Positions 8,257-16,841 are shown, counted from the first letter of the stretch. The stretch: DNA of 64,000 nt from Halalkalicoccus sp. CG83 (GCF_037081715.1 NZ_JAZDDH010000003.1:186001-250000); one strand, 5' to 3'. Numbers and translations: made by a program. Notes: generated from the sequence alone by a model not told the origin.

Positions 8257-9432
8257 ATGACGAAGTCATCGGAGGCCCGTGCGACACTATGGGTTATCCT
8301 CGCTTCGGCGACGCTGACGGTGATGGCTGGGGCCATTCTTGGACCGATCGTACCAGCAATTAAATCGAGTCTGGGCGTTTCGGAATCACTTGCTGGCCTC
8401 ATCATTACGACCCATGGCGCACTTATCGTTCTCGTCAGTCCGATCGCGGGTACACTCATTGACCGCGTTGGTCCGCGACGCCCCTTCATTGGTGGCCTCT
8501 TGCTGTATGCCGCCGGTGGCGGGGCCGGACTGATTATCGACTCATTCATCCCGCTGCTCGTTTCACGAGCCGTCTTGGGTGTCGGCGTAGCGTTCGTCTA
8601 TAGCGGCATTACGGTGCTCATCTACGACCTTTACGAGGGCCAGCGAATGAATCGTGCGCTCGGATTGCGAAGTAGCGCCAACAGCGTCGGCGGCGTAGTC
8701 TGGCCCCTGATCGGGGGTGCGCTGGGAACGATCTCCTGGCAAGCCCCCTTCGGTGTCTATCTAATTGCACTCCCGTTAGGTCTCCTCGCAGTCGTGACCA
8801 TTCCCGAAACGGGACGAAGCAGAGACACCACTAGGGTACGGTCGGATGCAGGAATCACCGGCGTCATTGCTATCCTTCGACGACGGCCAGCACTCGTGTC
8901 GGTCTACGTGCTGTACTTTGCGGCGAACGCGTTCCTCTACAGCATCGTCGTCTTCTACCCGCAACTCCTCGCAGGACTCGGGATCACCTCATCGCTGTCG
9001 ATCAGCCTCTATCTCTCCGCCAACGGGGTCGCCGGTGGTATCTCTGCCGCGATCTACGATCGCCTTGTAGCCCGGACGAGCAGGCATGTGCTCGTCGCGA
9101 TAGCTCTCCTTCTGTGGGTCGGCGCTTTCATCGGCGCAACTCTCGCAAACTCGGCGCTAACGGCAGTTCCAACAGTTGTCGCGTTCGGTCTGGGACAGGG
9201 CTTAGTGTTCCCGTCTTCTTTTGCCTGGATTGAGGCCCTCGCACCCACGGATCGACAGGGCCAGTTTAGTTCGTATCTCGCATCATCGGGCTATACGGGT
9301 CAGTTCCTCTCTCCAGTGCTGTTCGGTCTAGTCGTCCCGCTGTTCGGTATTCGTGGGGTGTTCGGCGTGGCAGCGCTGATGGTCATACTTGGTGCACTCA
9401 TACTCGGAGCCGCACTGGGTAGACAGGCGTAA
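8257..9432 (+). CDS. MFS transporter
   Basis: This 391-aa protein has about 12 hydrophobic segments and the MFS motif A between helices 2 and 3 (GTLIDRVGPRRPF). The first helix (LWVILASATLTVMAGAILGP) and the following IVPAIKSSLGVSESLAGLII are typical of the drug:H+ antiporter and YfmO/Bcr-like exporters. The substrate is unknown. It stands alone between a relic-rich spacer and the convergent arginase gene. Its length is normal for a 12-helix member. Confidence 0.85.
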   Translation: MTKSSEARATLWVILASATLTVMAGAILGPIVPAIKSSLGVSESLAGLIITTHGALIVLVSPIAGTLIDRVGPRRPFIGGLLLYAAGGGAGLIIDSFIPLLVSRAVLGVGVAFVYSGITVLIYDLYEGQRMNRALGLRSSANSVGGVVWPLIGGALGTISWQAPFGVYLIALPLGLLAVVTIPETGRSRDTTRVRSDAGITGVIAILRRRPALVSVYVLYFAANAFLYSIVVFYPQLLAGLGITSSLSISLYLSANGVAGGISAAIYDRLVARTSRHVLVAIALLLWVGAFIGATLANSALTAVPTVVAFGLGQGLVFPSSFAWIEALAPTDRQGQFSSYLASSGYTGQFLSPVLFGLVVPLFGIRGVFGVAALMVILGALILGAALGRQA

Positions 9433-9520
9433 GAACGTAGTACCACGGTACGTCTTCGTCGATCGTCTTCGGCTGGTCCTCCGGGGCTCATTCACTACGG
9501 AGATGACGTGGTAACTAGTC

Positions 9521-10471
9521 CTACAGAACACGTTTTCCTAAGGCGCTTGCAGCCAACTCTCCAGTGAGAGCAGCGGTCTTGTTCCGTTCATCGAGAACAG
9601 GATTGACCTCGACGAATTCGAGCGATCGAAGAATTGGATCCTGTTCGTGATATCTTGCAATCGATTCCAAGGCATAATGTGCCTCCCGATAGCTCACCCC
9701 GCCGGGCACAGGGGTCCCAACGCCAGGTGCTTCGACTGGGTCTAACCAATCGAGGTCGAAGCTCACATGCAACTGCTCGGTGTTCTCGGTGACGATCTCC
9801 ATAGCTTCGGAGACAACGGCTGCGATCCCGCGTTCGTCGATATCACTCATCGTATAGGCCGTGATATCGCTATCGCGAATGACGGCTTTCTCTGCATCGT
9901 CGACGCTTCGAAGACCGACGATAGCGATGTTCTCCGCTCGAACGTTCGGTGCGTGTGCCCACTCGAACTCGGATTCTTGAAAAGCGCCGACACCTAGTAC
10001 AGCAGCTAATGGCATTCCATGTACGTTTCCGCTTGGTGTCGTCTCCGGTGTGTTTAAATCCGCATGAGCATCGAACCAGAGCACCCCAACGTCCGCCGTT
10101 TCAGCGGTTCCGTTGAGACTCCCAATCGCAATCGAATGATCGCCCCCGAGGACCATTGGAAACCTCCCATTGGCAAGTGCTGTACTCACTGCAGTCGAGA
10201 CGTTTTCACAGACATCCTTAACCTCAGGCACATACTTCGCCTGGCGCATACTCGCTGTCCCTGCTGTTCCTGCCGTTGGGTTACGCGTCTCTGGTGTTGG
10301 GACCGGAACGTCGCCCTGGTCATGACAGGTATAACCGAGACTTTCTAATTTGCTCTTGAAGTTCGCTGTATCCGTTATATCCCCATAGCGGATGGCTGAC
10401 GGCCCCATATCAACACCGCGTCGATCGGCGCCCAAATCCATGGGCACGCCAATAATCTGGAGTTGAGACAT
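9521..10471 (-). CDS. rocF: arginase
   Basis: This 316-aa protein of the ureohydrolase family hydrolyses L-arginine to ornithine and urea. All manganese-binding motifs are present: GGDHS at 109-113, DAHADLN from 134, and SFDLDWLDP from 237. The arginase-type start IIGVPMDLGADRRGVDMGPS distinguishes it from agmatinase, which lacks the MDLGAxRRGVDMGP signature. It converges with the MFS gene. No urease or ornithine genes are in the window, so it probably feeds general arginine breakdown. The start at 10471 places the conserved strand directly at the N-terminus. Confidence 0.93.
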   Translation of the reverse strand: MSQLQIIGVPMDLGADRRGVDMGPSAIRYGDITDTANFKSKLESLGYTCHDQGDVPVPTPETRNPTAGTAGTASMRQAKYVPEVKDVCENVSTAVSTALANGRFPMVLGGDHSIAIGSLNGTAETADVGVLWFDAHADLNTPETTPSGNVHGMPLAAVLGVGAFQESEFEWAHAPNVRAENIAIVGLRSVDDAEKAVIRDSDITAYTMSDIDERGIAAVVSEAMEIVTENTEQLHVSFDLDWLDPVEAPGVGTPVPGGVSYREAHYALESIARYHEQDPILRSLEFVEVNPVLDERNKTAALTGELAASALGKRVL

Positions 10472-10975
10472 TCGTCTATCCGAGGATCGATCCAGTGCTT
10501 AAATGTTGTTACATTCGTCGATTTGTAGTCGTTCAGCAATCCATATGTGCGGATGCTCAAACGAAACCTCTATCTCCTATTCGTGATAATAGGTCACGTA
10601 CTAAGGGACGTTGTAGATGCAGCTCAATCCGATGATCTCGTTCGTCGGTGACGGTACTTCGCCGTACGGAATACGGATACTCTGTCACAGTCTGCTGTCT
10701 TTCCGCACGCTTAGACGGATCGGGGAGTTGTGACACTTGACGATCTCATCGCAACGATCGATGAACAGCTTGACAACGTTGCTGATACAATCGAGGTCCA
10801 ATCTCCGGATTACAGTCCGTGACGAGTCGGCGTCGCTAAATTCTCCTTCTCAGTTGCTTTGCCAGCGGTTCTCGATCGGTGTGAATATAGTCACCAATAA
10901 GTAGCAGATTCACTTGCAAACACTATGTACCTCCGCAAATCACGGCTACAACGAGCTTTGCGTGAACGATAAAAA
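10472..10975. other. intergenic region with a short open remnant
   Basis: A 31-codon plus-strand frame at 10730-10822 (GTG start, LDDLIATIDEQLDNVADTIE) looks like the tail of a helical protein but cannot be assigned. Nothing else is recognisable. Confidence 0.4.
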
Positions 10976-11233
10976 ATGGCTACGTACTCTACAGAGGAGA
11001 TTCTGGAATTGTCACCAAGTGCTAAACTCGTCTTCTATGTGCTCAACCATCACGGCTCGCTCACCCAACAAGAACTCCAGTCCGAGTCGCTATTAACCTC
11101 TCGAACGGTGCGATATGCACTGACACGATTAGCCGAGAATGGGTTAGTTGACAGCCGATCCTCGCTTAAAGATGCACGACAGCAGATTCATTCGCTCTCC
11201 GAACGTGGCGAAGCCATCGCTCAACGATTATAA
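10976..11233 (+). CDS. MarR-like winged-helix regulator (small)
   Basis: This 85-aa single-domain DNA-binding protein has a first helix LSPSAKLVFYVLNHHGSL and the helix-turn-helix TQQELQSESLLTSRTVRYAL followed by TRLAENGLVDSR. The wing and tail are DARQQIHSLSERGEAIAQRL. Many haloarchaea encode such stand-alone MarR-type domains, which bind DNA as dimers. No ligand domain is present. The target is unknown. A small membrane-protein frame follows about 210 bp downstream in the same direction. Confidence 0.75.
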   Translation: MATYSTEEILELSPSAKLVFYVLNHHGSLTQQELQSESLLTSRTVRYALTRLAENGLVDSRSSLKDARQQIHSLSERGEAIAQRL

Positions 11234-11444
11234 TCGGATTGTCTCCACAGGGGCCGCTGTCGAATGGGGGAATCCACAAACACTCAGTCTCTCGTTTGCG
11301 ATGTTCTGAGCAACCCGGACATACCGCCCTGTAGTCGAAACGCGCTCCGACACTCGACCACCACTAGCGAGGCTGTACTACCGAGTTGTGCAGGTACTAG
11401 AATGAGTATGGTTTTATGCTCGCTGCAATAACAGACGGTGTTCA

Positions 11445-11771
11445 TTGATAGAGCGTAGTATCGACGAAACGGCTGCCAGAGAATGGCAGGAGCAGATCTC
11501 TCAGACCGCCCGGACGACCAGTAGCACCGGGTGTCCGGATCAGCTTCTCGTTCTCCAGCAGAGTAGACTGCACTGGGAGGACGGTCAAGGGCCGAATCCA
11601 CAGGCGGCTCGGATTTTGTCACCTAGTGCGCTAACCGTTATCATCGCGGTCTCGATTCTGAGTCTTGTTTCCGTAGATCTGTTGCCAACACTCTCGCACA
11701 CATGGCGTTCATTCATGGTGATCGGTAGTTTGTTGATGATTTCGGCCGTCTTAGCGCACATCAAGCGCTGA
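11445..11771 (+). CDS. hypothetical two-helix membrane protein
   Basis: This 108-aa frame has a hydrophilic N-terminal half and two C-terminal hydrophobic helices (LTVIIAVSILSLVSVDLLPT and FMVIGSLLMISAVLAHIKR), ending with a positive tail. The codon pattern is acceptable, but the family is unrecognised and the start is uncertain, since the open frame begins without a clear promoter. It could be a real small membrane protein or a chance open frame. Confidence 0.4.
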   Translation: MIERSIDETAAREWQEQISQTARTTSSTGCPDQLLVLQQSRLHWEDGQGPNPQAARILSPSALTVIIAVSILSLVSVDLLPTLSHTWRSFMVIGSLLMISAVLAHIKR

Positions 11772-12149
11772 TAAGAGTAACATACAGTCAGCGTACGCCA
11801 TCCGATCGTAGGCAAGACTTAGAGTGGAGTCAATTTTCCAGCGGTTGCATGTTCCGGTCTACACGCTGCTGAAGTGATACTGGTGGCCATTCGAATACCG
11901 GGCGGACTTTCAAGGTCGGTGGGATTAAGCTCGAAAGCTGGATCGTACAATCGGTTCCGGTCTTGAAACGGCTGCTAGGGCCGGTACAGGGCCTAAGGAC
12001 AACTGATGATGAGTTTTATCGAATCTACCGACTAGCTCATCGAGAGGTTTCTCGTTAGTCGTGGATGGGTGTCACTTGGAAATACTCACGCGGAAGGAAT
12101 CACTGGAAGGCCGAACTGATTCGATACTCCATTTTTGACACTCGCGACT
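11772..12149. other. intergenic region, nothing recognisable
   Basis: No gene-like frame, repeat or strong palindrome is apparent in this stretch, which runs up to a MITE. Confidence 0.5.
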
Positions 12150-12384
12150 TGCTGAGTACGTGCCCTGTAGTCAGCACGCCGATTCCGAGAAATGCGAAAT
12201 TTGATGATTAGGGACCATAGGGGGCGTTCGTTCGCTCGAAGTAGACTACTTTGTCACCAGTTATAGCGAGTTTCCGTGTTTACCAGAGAATAGGCATCTG
12301 GGTGAGAGAGTTCGGAGATTCAGCTACTGTGTTCTCTTCGGCTGTTACAACTGGCGTGCTGAATACAAGGCGCATATTCAGCAG
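12150..12384. repeat. MITE copy A, bounded by terminal palindromes
   Basis: A roughly 235-bp unit begins with an imperfect palindrome (12150-12178, ...GTAGTCAGCAC) and ends with another (12355-12384, GTGCTGAATAC...ATATTCAGCA). Its interior (GTAGACTACTTTGTCACC, AGTTATAGCGAGTTTCCGTG) is closely shared with copy B at 12909-13118 and in part with 18930-19060. It encodes nothing, as expected of a non-autonomous element. Confidence 0.7.
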
Positions 12385-12446
12385 ATAGCCAGCCGAGGTT
12401 TCTGACTCCAGGCAAGATTATTTGATCCACCGGGGAACCACTGAGT

Positions 12447-12887
12447 ATGGTCGCCGGTATTCCTAAGCAGTTCGAAGACCAATTCTGGGCCCGTCACTCG
12501 AATCCAAAGAGCGGCTGGATGCGCGTCCCGTCGGGCGCCGTCATCGTCTACGCTATCTATCACCGCAATTGGCGACTCCTCGGTGCCGCGCTCATATGGA
12601 CGGCAATCAATCCGTTCCTGTTCTCGCCACCCGAAACTGAAGACGCTTGGATGACTCGCGTCGTCCTCGCCGAGCGGTGGTGGGTCAAGGAGAAGACGAA
12701 CCGGACGGTCGGACTCGGCTACCCAAACGTCTGTAACGCCGTCGCCGCGCTTGGGTTCGTCTACGCACTATACGCCGCTTGGCGACATTCACCGAAAGGA
12801 GCGATACTTGGCGTCGTGACCAGTATCGCCCTGAAACTCTGGTGGGCCCGGGTGTTGGTCAAACGCTACGACCAACGAACTGGGTGA
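12447..12887 (+). CDS. DUF6653 family membrane protein
   Basis: This 146-aa protein has an N-terminal soluble part (FWARHSNPKSGWMRV) and hydrophobic helices (WRLLGAALIWTAINPFLFSP, VCNAVAALGFVYALYAAW, GAILGVVTSIALKLWWARVL). It matches the haloarchaeal DUF6653 pattern (FWxRHxNPxSGWxR near the start, ERWW in the middle). Its function is unknown. It is bracketed within 65 bp upstream and 22 bp downstream by two same-orientation copies of a MITE, so it could have been moved as a unit or lost by recombination between the copies. Confidence 0.7.
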   Translation: MVAGIPKQFEDQFWARHSNPKSGWMRVPSGAVIVYAIYHRNWRLLGAALIWTAINPFLFSPPETEDAWMTRVVLAERWWVKEKTNRTVGLGYPNVCNAVAALGFVYALYAAWRHSPKGAILGVVTSIALKLWWARVLVKRYDQRTG

Positions 12888-12908
12888 TAGTACTCCCACT
12901 GTTCGGTT

Positions 12909-13118
12909 CTGACTACGTCCTCTGTATTCAGCAGGCCGAGTTCAATAGATTCGTTATCTGATGATTAGAGAACACGGGGACTTTCACTCGTTCCAGGTAG
13001 ACCACCTTGTCACCAGGTATAGCGAGTTACCGTGTTTACAATATATTCGGAATTTCGACTTGAGCGTTCCTTCCAGTTGTTAGAACTGGCGTGCTGAATA
13101 CAGAGCGTATATTCAGCA
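12909..13118. repeat. MITE copy B, direct repeat of copy A
   Basis: It starts with a palindrome at 12909-12933 (GTATTCAGCA arm) and ends with one at 13090-13118 (GTGCTGAATACAGAGCG, TATATTCAGCA). The interior matches copy A (GTAGACCACCTTGTCACC, GTATAGCGAGTTACCGTG). The orientation is the same as copy A. The remainder to 13221 shows no gene. Confidence 0.7.
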
Positions 13119-13221
13119 AGGCAATCTATCAATGGCTGGAAGAATGGTCGGAACCACTTCAGACTTTATCACATTGACTTCTAGTCATGTCTCAACTAAC
13201 GGCTTTGTGAACTACTGAATC

Positions 13222-13581
13222 TCAGGAACACTCAAGTTGATCTGATCCGTGCCGTTCCATCCATATCTCGAGTCCTCGAAAAACTGGCGTGAGATCGTTT
13301 ACCATTTCTGTTTCTTCGTATTCTACTCGTGGAGGAATTTCGTCGTACTGTGTCCGTTCAAGAAACCCAACTTCGACAAGTTCATCGAGTCGTCGAGAGA
13401 GTGTATTCGGCGAAAGTTCGAGCGAATCTTGGAGTTCGCCGAAACGGATCGACTGCTTGTCTGTAGTGACAATTTCATTGAGAATTGCTAAGGTATGTGC
13501 CTTCCCAAGAAGTGAGAAGAGCGTACTCTCATCAACCCCTTCACCCCGTTTTGACCCTTGACTTCCTTTGCCCTCGCTCAT
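13222..13581 (-). CDS. HxlR-family transcriptional regulator
   Basis: This 119-aa winged-helix protein carries the HxlR pattern: FSLLGKAHTLAILNEIVTTD (helix 1-2), IRFGELQDSLELSPNTLSRR (helix-turn-helix), LDELVEVGFLERTQYDEIPP and RVEYEETEMVNDLTPVFRGL (wing and dimerisation helix). In this family the wing end reads PPRVEYxLTxxG, and here it is slightly altered. It is divergent from the oxidoreductase-HTH fusion gene, whose promoter lies in the 220-bp spacer, so that gene is a plausible target. HxlR proteins often sense electrophiles or redox state. Confidence 0.85.
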   Translation of the reverse strand: MSEGKGSQGSKRGEGVDESTLFSLLGKAHTLAILNEIVTTDKQSIRFGELQDSLELSPNTLSRRLDELVEVGFLERTQYDEIPPRVEYEETEMVNDLTPVFRGLEIWMERHGSDQLECS

Positions 13582-13799
13582 AGCACCACTACGAAATTCG
13601 TAGTAATAGACGTTCCGAAGAGGAGTATCTTCAGTTGAGGATACTACAGGAGGACCGAGCCACGTACTTCAGGTTTCAATTGAGAGGAGTATGGATCGAT
13701 AAGTTGATCCCCTCACTTCTACTCTCGGTAGTAGCAACCAGACTCCTAACTTGGTAGCTTTTCACGTCCCCACTCATAGGCTGGAACGGGAGACCATTG

Positions 13800-14588
13800 A
13801 TGAAAATCGGAATGATTGGCGCAGGGAATGTCGGGAGTACAGCCGCTCAGAACTTCGTTGAAGCAGGCCACGAGGTTATGATTAGCAATTCTCGGGGACC
13901 AGAAACACTCACCGATCTCGTTGACGATCTGGGAAGCAACGCTCATGCGGGGACCGTCTCTGAAGCAGCCGATTTCGGCGAAGTCGTCATGGAGGCGATT
14001 CCGTTCAATGCATACAAATCCCTCCCTGCGGACACTCTCAGTGATAAGATCGTTATCAGTGCCTCAAATTATTATCCGGGACGTGACGGACTAACCGACG
14101 TAGGAAAGACACATACGGACCTCATTGCGGATCATCTCGAAGACTCAAGAGTCATCAAGGCATTCAATTCTATTTATTGGGAAAACCTCCGAGACGGACA
14201 ACGGCTTGAGGCCGATCCGGATGATCGTCTTGCGATATTTATCGCTGGGGATGATGATGAGGCGAAAAGTGTAGTTTCGAGTCTTATCGAAGATATTGGA
14301 TTCACTCCTGTGGATACAGGTCTACTTACTGAGGGAGGCCGTCACATAGAACCGGGTTCGCCGATCTATACTGGCTCACTGACCGCGAGTGAGGCACGGA
14401 CACGGTTAGCGGCACTCAAAGCGACTGTGGCTGCATATGAAAACGGCTATTACAGCCCCTCGCAGGAAGTCACAATCCAAGAACTAGCTAATGAATTAGA
14501 CATGAGCGAAGAGTCTCTCTCAGAATATTTTCATCGGGGGCCAGAACAACTCATCAGTCAATATCTTAAGTCATTCCCCTTTAGTTAA
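13800..14588 (+). CDS. NADP/F420-dependent oxidoreductase-like protein fused to a C-terminal bat-type HTH domain
   Basis: This 262-aa protein has two parts. Residues 1 to about 195 form a Rossmann domain of the F420-dependent NADP oxidoreductase (Fno/NADP_F420) type: KIGMIGAGNVGSTAAQNFVE, then HEVMISNSRGPETL, VVMEAIPFNAYKSLP, ISASNYYPGRDG and VIKAFNSIYWENL. The last 60 residues read like an HTH_10 (bat) module: LTASEARTRLAALKATVAAY, ENGYYSPSQEVTIQELANEL and DMSEESLSEYFHRGPEQLIS. The second part matches the LTxxQxxxLxxAxExGYYxxPRxVTxxELA pattern of haloarchaeal bat HTH regulators. It is divergent from an HxlR regulator. The pairing suggests a redox-cofactor-sensing DNA-binding protein, which is inference. 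The start is the ATG at 13800; the preceding TTG is less likely. Confidence 0.75.
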   Translation: MKIGMIGAGNVGSTAAQNFVEAGHEVMISNSRGPETLTDLVDDLGSNAHAGTVSEAADFGEVVMEAIPFNAYKSLPADTLSDKIVISASNYYPGRDGLTDVGKTHTDLIADHLEDSRVIKAFNSIYWENLRDGQRLEADPDDRLAIFIAGDDDEAKSVVSSLIEDIGFTPVDTGLLTEGGRHIEPGSPIYTGSLTASEARTRLAALKATVAAYENGYYSPSQEVTIQELANELDMSEESLSEYFHRGPEQLISQYLKSFPFS

Positions 14589-14639
14589 GACTCACAAGCT
14601 CTCCGGTTGAAGTCTATGCCGTTATGGGATTCACCAGAG

Positions 14640-14729
14640 CCGAACTGGCCAATGAATTGAATATGAGGAATGATTAATCCCATAACATCTTCGGCAAGGA
14701 ACGGAGCAACTCATCAATCAATATCTTGA
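14640..14729 (+). repeat. decayed duplicate of the HTH-coding end of the fusion gene
   Basis: The sequence CGAACTGGCCAATGAATTGA and, after an internal deletion, GGAGCAACTCATCAATCAAT and ATATCTTGA parallel the last 90 bases of the preceding gene (GAACTAGCTAATGAATTAGA ... CAACTCATCAGTCAATATCT). An in-frame stop lies early. It appears to be a tandem partial duplication that decayed. The rest of 14589-14869 holds nothing else. Confidence 0.6.
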
Positions 14730-14869
14730 TTGAGAACACTATTTCCAGCTACTAAGAGTCAGTGATCATCCAAATTTAACAACTATCGTACAGATTGATG
14801 GCTACTCCTGTAACGCTTTCACCTGTACTGAGCGATCCGCGAGTCCCCTGTATTGACCGCTCAGAGTGA

Positions 14870-15232
14870 TCAGTCTACATTATGAATAAGACAGGCGATA
14901 GTGAGTTCACGGAACTGTTTCCACCAGCGTCGTGACCGGACGAATGCACCGTACTTCCGCTTGAGCGTTGAGTTGACAGTCTCGGATTGACTCCGCTGGC
15001 CGTAGAGATCAGTGTCTAAGCGCGCGTTCCATGCCCGGTGGAGTGACGTGAATTCACGATGCTTAATCAGTGGACGAACCTCGTATTGACGGGCAAGTCG
15101 TCTGATTTTCTGATCGTCGTACCCTTTGTCACCGAGAAGGATGTCGATATTCTCGGGATTGCGCTTGATCAACGACGGAGCGATCTGGCTATCGTGTTTT
15201 CGTGTTGTCGTCACGTGGAGATCAAGCATTGC
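14870..15232 (-). pseudogene. IS5-type transposase, C-terminal half (interrupted)
   Basis: The minus strand encodes MLDLHVTTTRKHDSQIAPSL, DILLGDKGYDDQKIRRLARQ, the region SQSETVNSTLKRKYG and SRRWWKQFRELTIACLIHNV. This is the DDE catalytic core end of an IS5-family (ISH1-group-like) transposase, with the late Glu in SQSETVNS. The N-terminal half lies at 16842-17299 in the same orientation. Joining the halves and dropping one 8-bp repeat gives 813 bases, that is 270 codons plus stop, in frame (NAIL-DLH). The right terminal repeat of this host IS is not seen below 14870. Confidence 0.8.
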
Positions 15233-15269
15233 GGCCTTGTTGAAACCCTCAGCAATTGATAGGAATCGC

Positions 15270-15298
15270 GTGCTGAATACAGAGGCGCTATTTAGCAC
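15270..15298. repeat. subterminal palindrome, left end of cargo element
   Basis: GTGCTGAATACAGAGG followed by CGCTATTTAGCAC: a member of the palindromic family that also bounds the MITEs at 12-13 kb. Arms are nearly complementary. Confidence 0.65.
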
Positions 15299-15408
15299 AG
15301 CAGCAACGTTCTATTCACACGAATACAGCTGAATCAGCTGCTTGGTCGAGCCTGCAAATTGACCGATACACCGCATGTACATCATTCCGGCAGGGACGTA
15401 ATACTATA

Positions 15409-16494
15409 TTACGTTTCAGGTTCGTTTTTGAGAACAGTACTGTCGAACGGGAGTTGATGATCGGTTCCGATGACAAACGGGCCTACGGCAGGCGTCCGTT
15501 TGGTTACGGATGCTACTCGAAGCACGTAGGCGGTGAGAATGACGTACGGAGTGAGTGCGATCGTATACGCCAGGCTGATGAACACTGCCAGCGGCGACAG
15601 CCCCCCGATTGTGACCTCGGGGAAGAGTCCGGTGTCGAGTGCCAGCAATACGTAGGTGATGAAGACAATCACCGGCAACGAAGCGATCAGCAGCATCGTC
15701 GAGAGCTCGGAGAATTCTCGTTTGTAATAGAGCGTCTTGAAGTACTCGCGGCTGCTCATCAATTCGTGGAGAGCCGTTCCGAGTTCGTCCATGACGGCTC
15801 GATGGTCCTCTGAGAGTTGATCGGCGTAGTTTTCTTGAAGTCGGTAGGTCTGGTGAAGTTGCCACGAACTGTCGTAATCCAGCCCGACGAGTAGTTCGTC
15901 TGTGGTCCCGGCCTGTATGTTCTCCAGCGTTCCGATCAATTCTTCGATATTCGTTTCGATATCGAGTTTGAGAGCTGTGACGTCCTGCTGCAGATTCGAG
16001 TCGGGATGGTCCGCTACGATCGATTCGAGTTCGTGGGCCTGCTGGTGAATTGCTTGCAGCGTGGCGATGATGATCTGGCCTGGGCGGGCCGGACTCGTCT
16101 TGATCTCGTCGTGGGCTACGATTCGACGGCGGAACTCCACCGCGGTCTTGATGCGGTCGTGTTGCTTGCCCAGTGAGGTGAGTTCCTGGCTGACGCCCAC
16201 CGACGTGACAGCGACGACGATCGAAACGAGCAGGATCACACCACCGAGCAACGTATTGAAGATAGTCTGCACCATCGCCGTCTCGGATACCAATCGCCGA
16301 TATTCGATCGACCAGACGGCTCCGAACAGGACCAATACGACGAAGACCCCACCGAGCAATACAGCTGTGACGTGCATCCGGTTTCCGTCAAAGAGAAACC
16401 ATCGTTTGAGGCGAGACTGTTGCGGGCGAGAATACTGGTCGGAATATCTGTCAAGGCGATTGCGAAGGGACTGGAAGCGCAGTTCGTCGTCCAT
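15409..16494 (-). CDS. four-helix membrane protein with cytoplasmic helical domain (element cargo)
   Basis: From the ATG at 16494 this encodes 361 aa: MDDELRFQSLRNRLDRYSDQ, two membrane helices (VTAVLLGGVFVVLVLFGAVW and TIFNTLLGGVILLVSIVVAV), about 170 residues of helical soluble domain, then two further helices (STMLLIASLPVIVFITYVLL and LAVFISLAYTIALTPYVILT) and a short basic/acidic tail. Similar 2+2 helix proteins of unknown function occur in haloarchaea. It is the only cargo of the element that splits the transposase. An upstream in-frame extension of 18 codons is possible but starts less plausibly. Confidence 0.75.
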   Translation of the reverse strand: MDDELRFQSLRNRLDRYSDQYSRPQQSRLKRWFLFDGNRMHVTAVLLGGVFVVLVLFGAVWSIEYRRLVSETAMVQTIFNTLLGGVILLVSIVVAVTSVGVSQELTSLGKQHDRIKTAVEFRRRIVAHDEIKTSPARPGQIIIATLQAIHQQAHELESIVADHPDSNLQQDVTALKLDIETNIEELIGTLENIQAGTTDELLVGLDYDSSWQLHQTYRLQENYADQLSEDHRAVMDELGTALHELMSSREYFKTLYYKREFSELSTMLLIASLPVIVFITYVLLALDTGLFPEVTIGGLSPLAVFISLAYTIALTPYVILTAYVLRVASVTKRTPAVGPFVIGTDHQLPFDSTVLKNEPET

Positions 16495-16770
16495 GGTCAG
16501 TAGACAGGACCAAGCGATAAAGGGAATTTCCTGGCTGGAAGTACCCACTGAGCGTTTGGGTTCTGTATCCGTGTTCTACATCCCACCTATATTTTAATAT
16601 ATAAATATAAAAATAAAATGCCATGCAGAGTGCGTATATTACAGGAGATTCCCGGTAAGCGCAGCTATTACAAAGTCGTGTGTACTGAGCGATCACTACT
16701 CCCGCAGACCAAACAGAATTTCGTGCTGCATTCGCGCCCTGTATCGACCGATTCGAACGGCTGAAGCTTC

Positions 16771-16800
16771 GTGCGAGATACGCGCTCTGTATTCAGCACG
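16771..16800. repeat. subterminal palindrome, right end of cargo element
   Basis: On the minus strand it reads CGTGCTGAATACAGAGCGCG then TATCTCGCAC. It is the counterpart of 15270-15298 in inverted orientation. Confidence 0.65.
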
Positions 16801-16841
16801 TCTGTTTGAACCTATCACCGCTTGAGGATTTCAACAGAGCC

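Larger units (their letters stand above)
15233..16841. mobile_element. transposase-less cargo element (mobile insertion cassette) inserted in an IS5 transposase gene
   Basis: The ends are 18-bp inverted repeats: GGCCTTGTTGAAACCCTC at 15233-15250 and, on the other strand, GGCTCTGTTGAAATCCTC at 16824-16841 (15 of 18 identical). They are flanked by near-identical 8-bp repeats AGCATTGC (15225-15232) and AGAATTGC (16842-16849). The end repeat matches the terminal repeat of the interrupted IS itself (17336-17351). Each end then carries a copy of the GTGCTGAATAC palindrome. The only gene inside is the 361-aa membrane protein, with no transposase. It was probably mobilised by a related IS5 transposase acting on shared ends. 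Confidence 0.75.
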
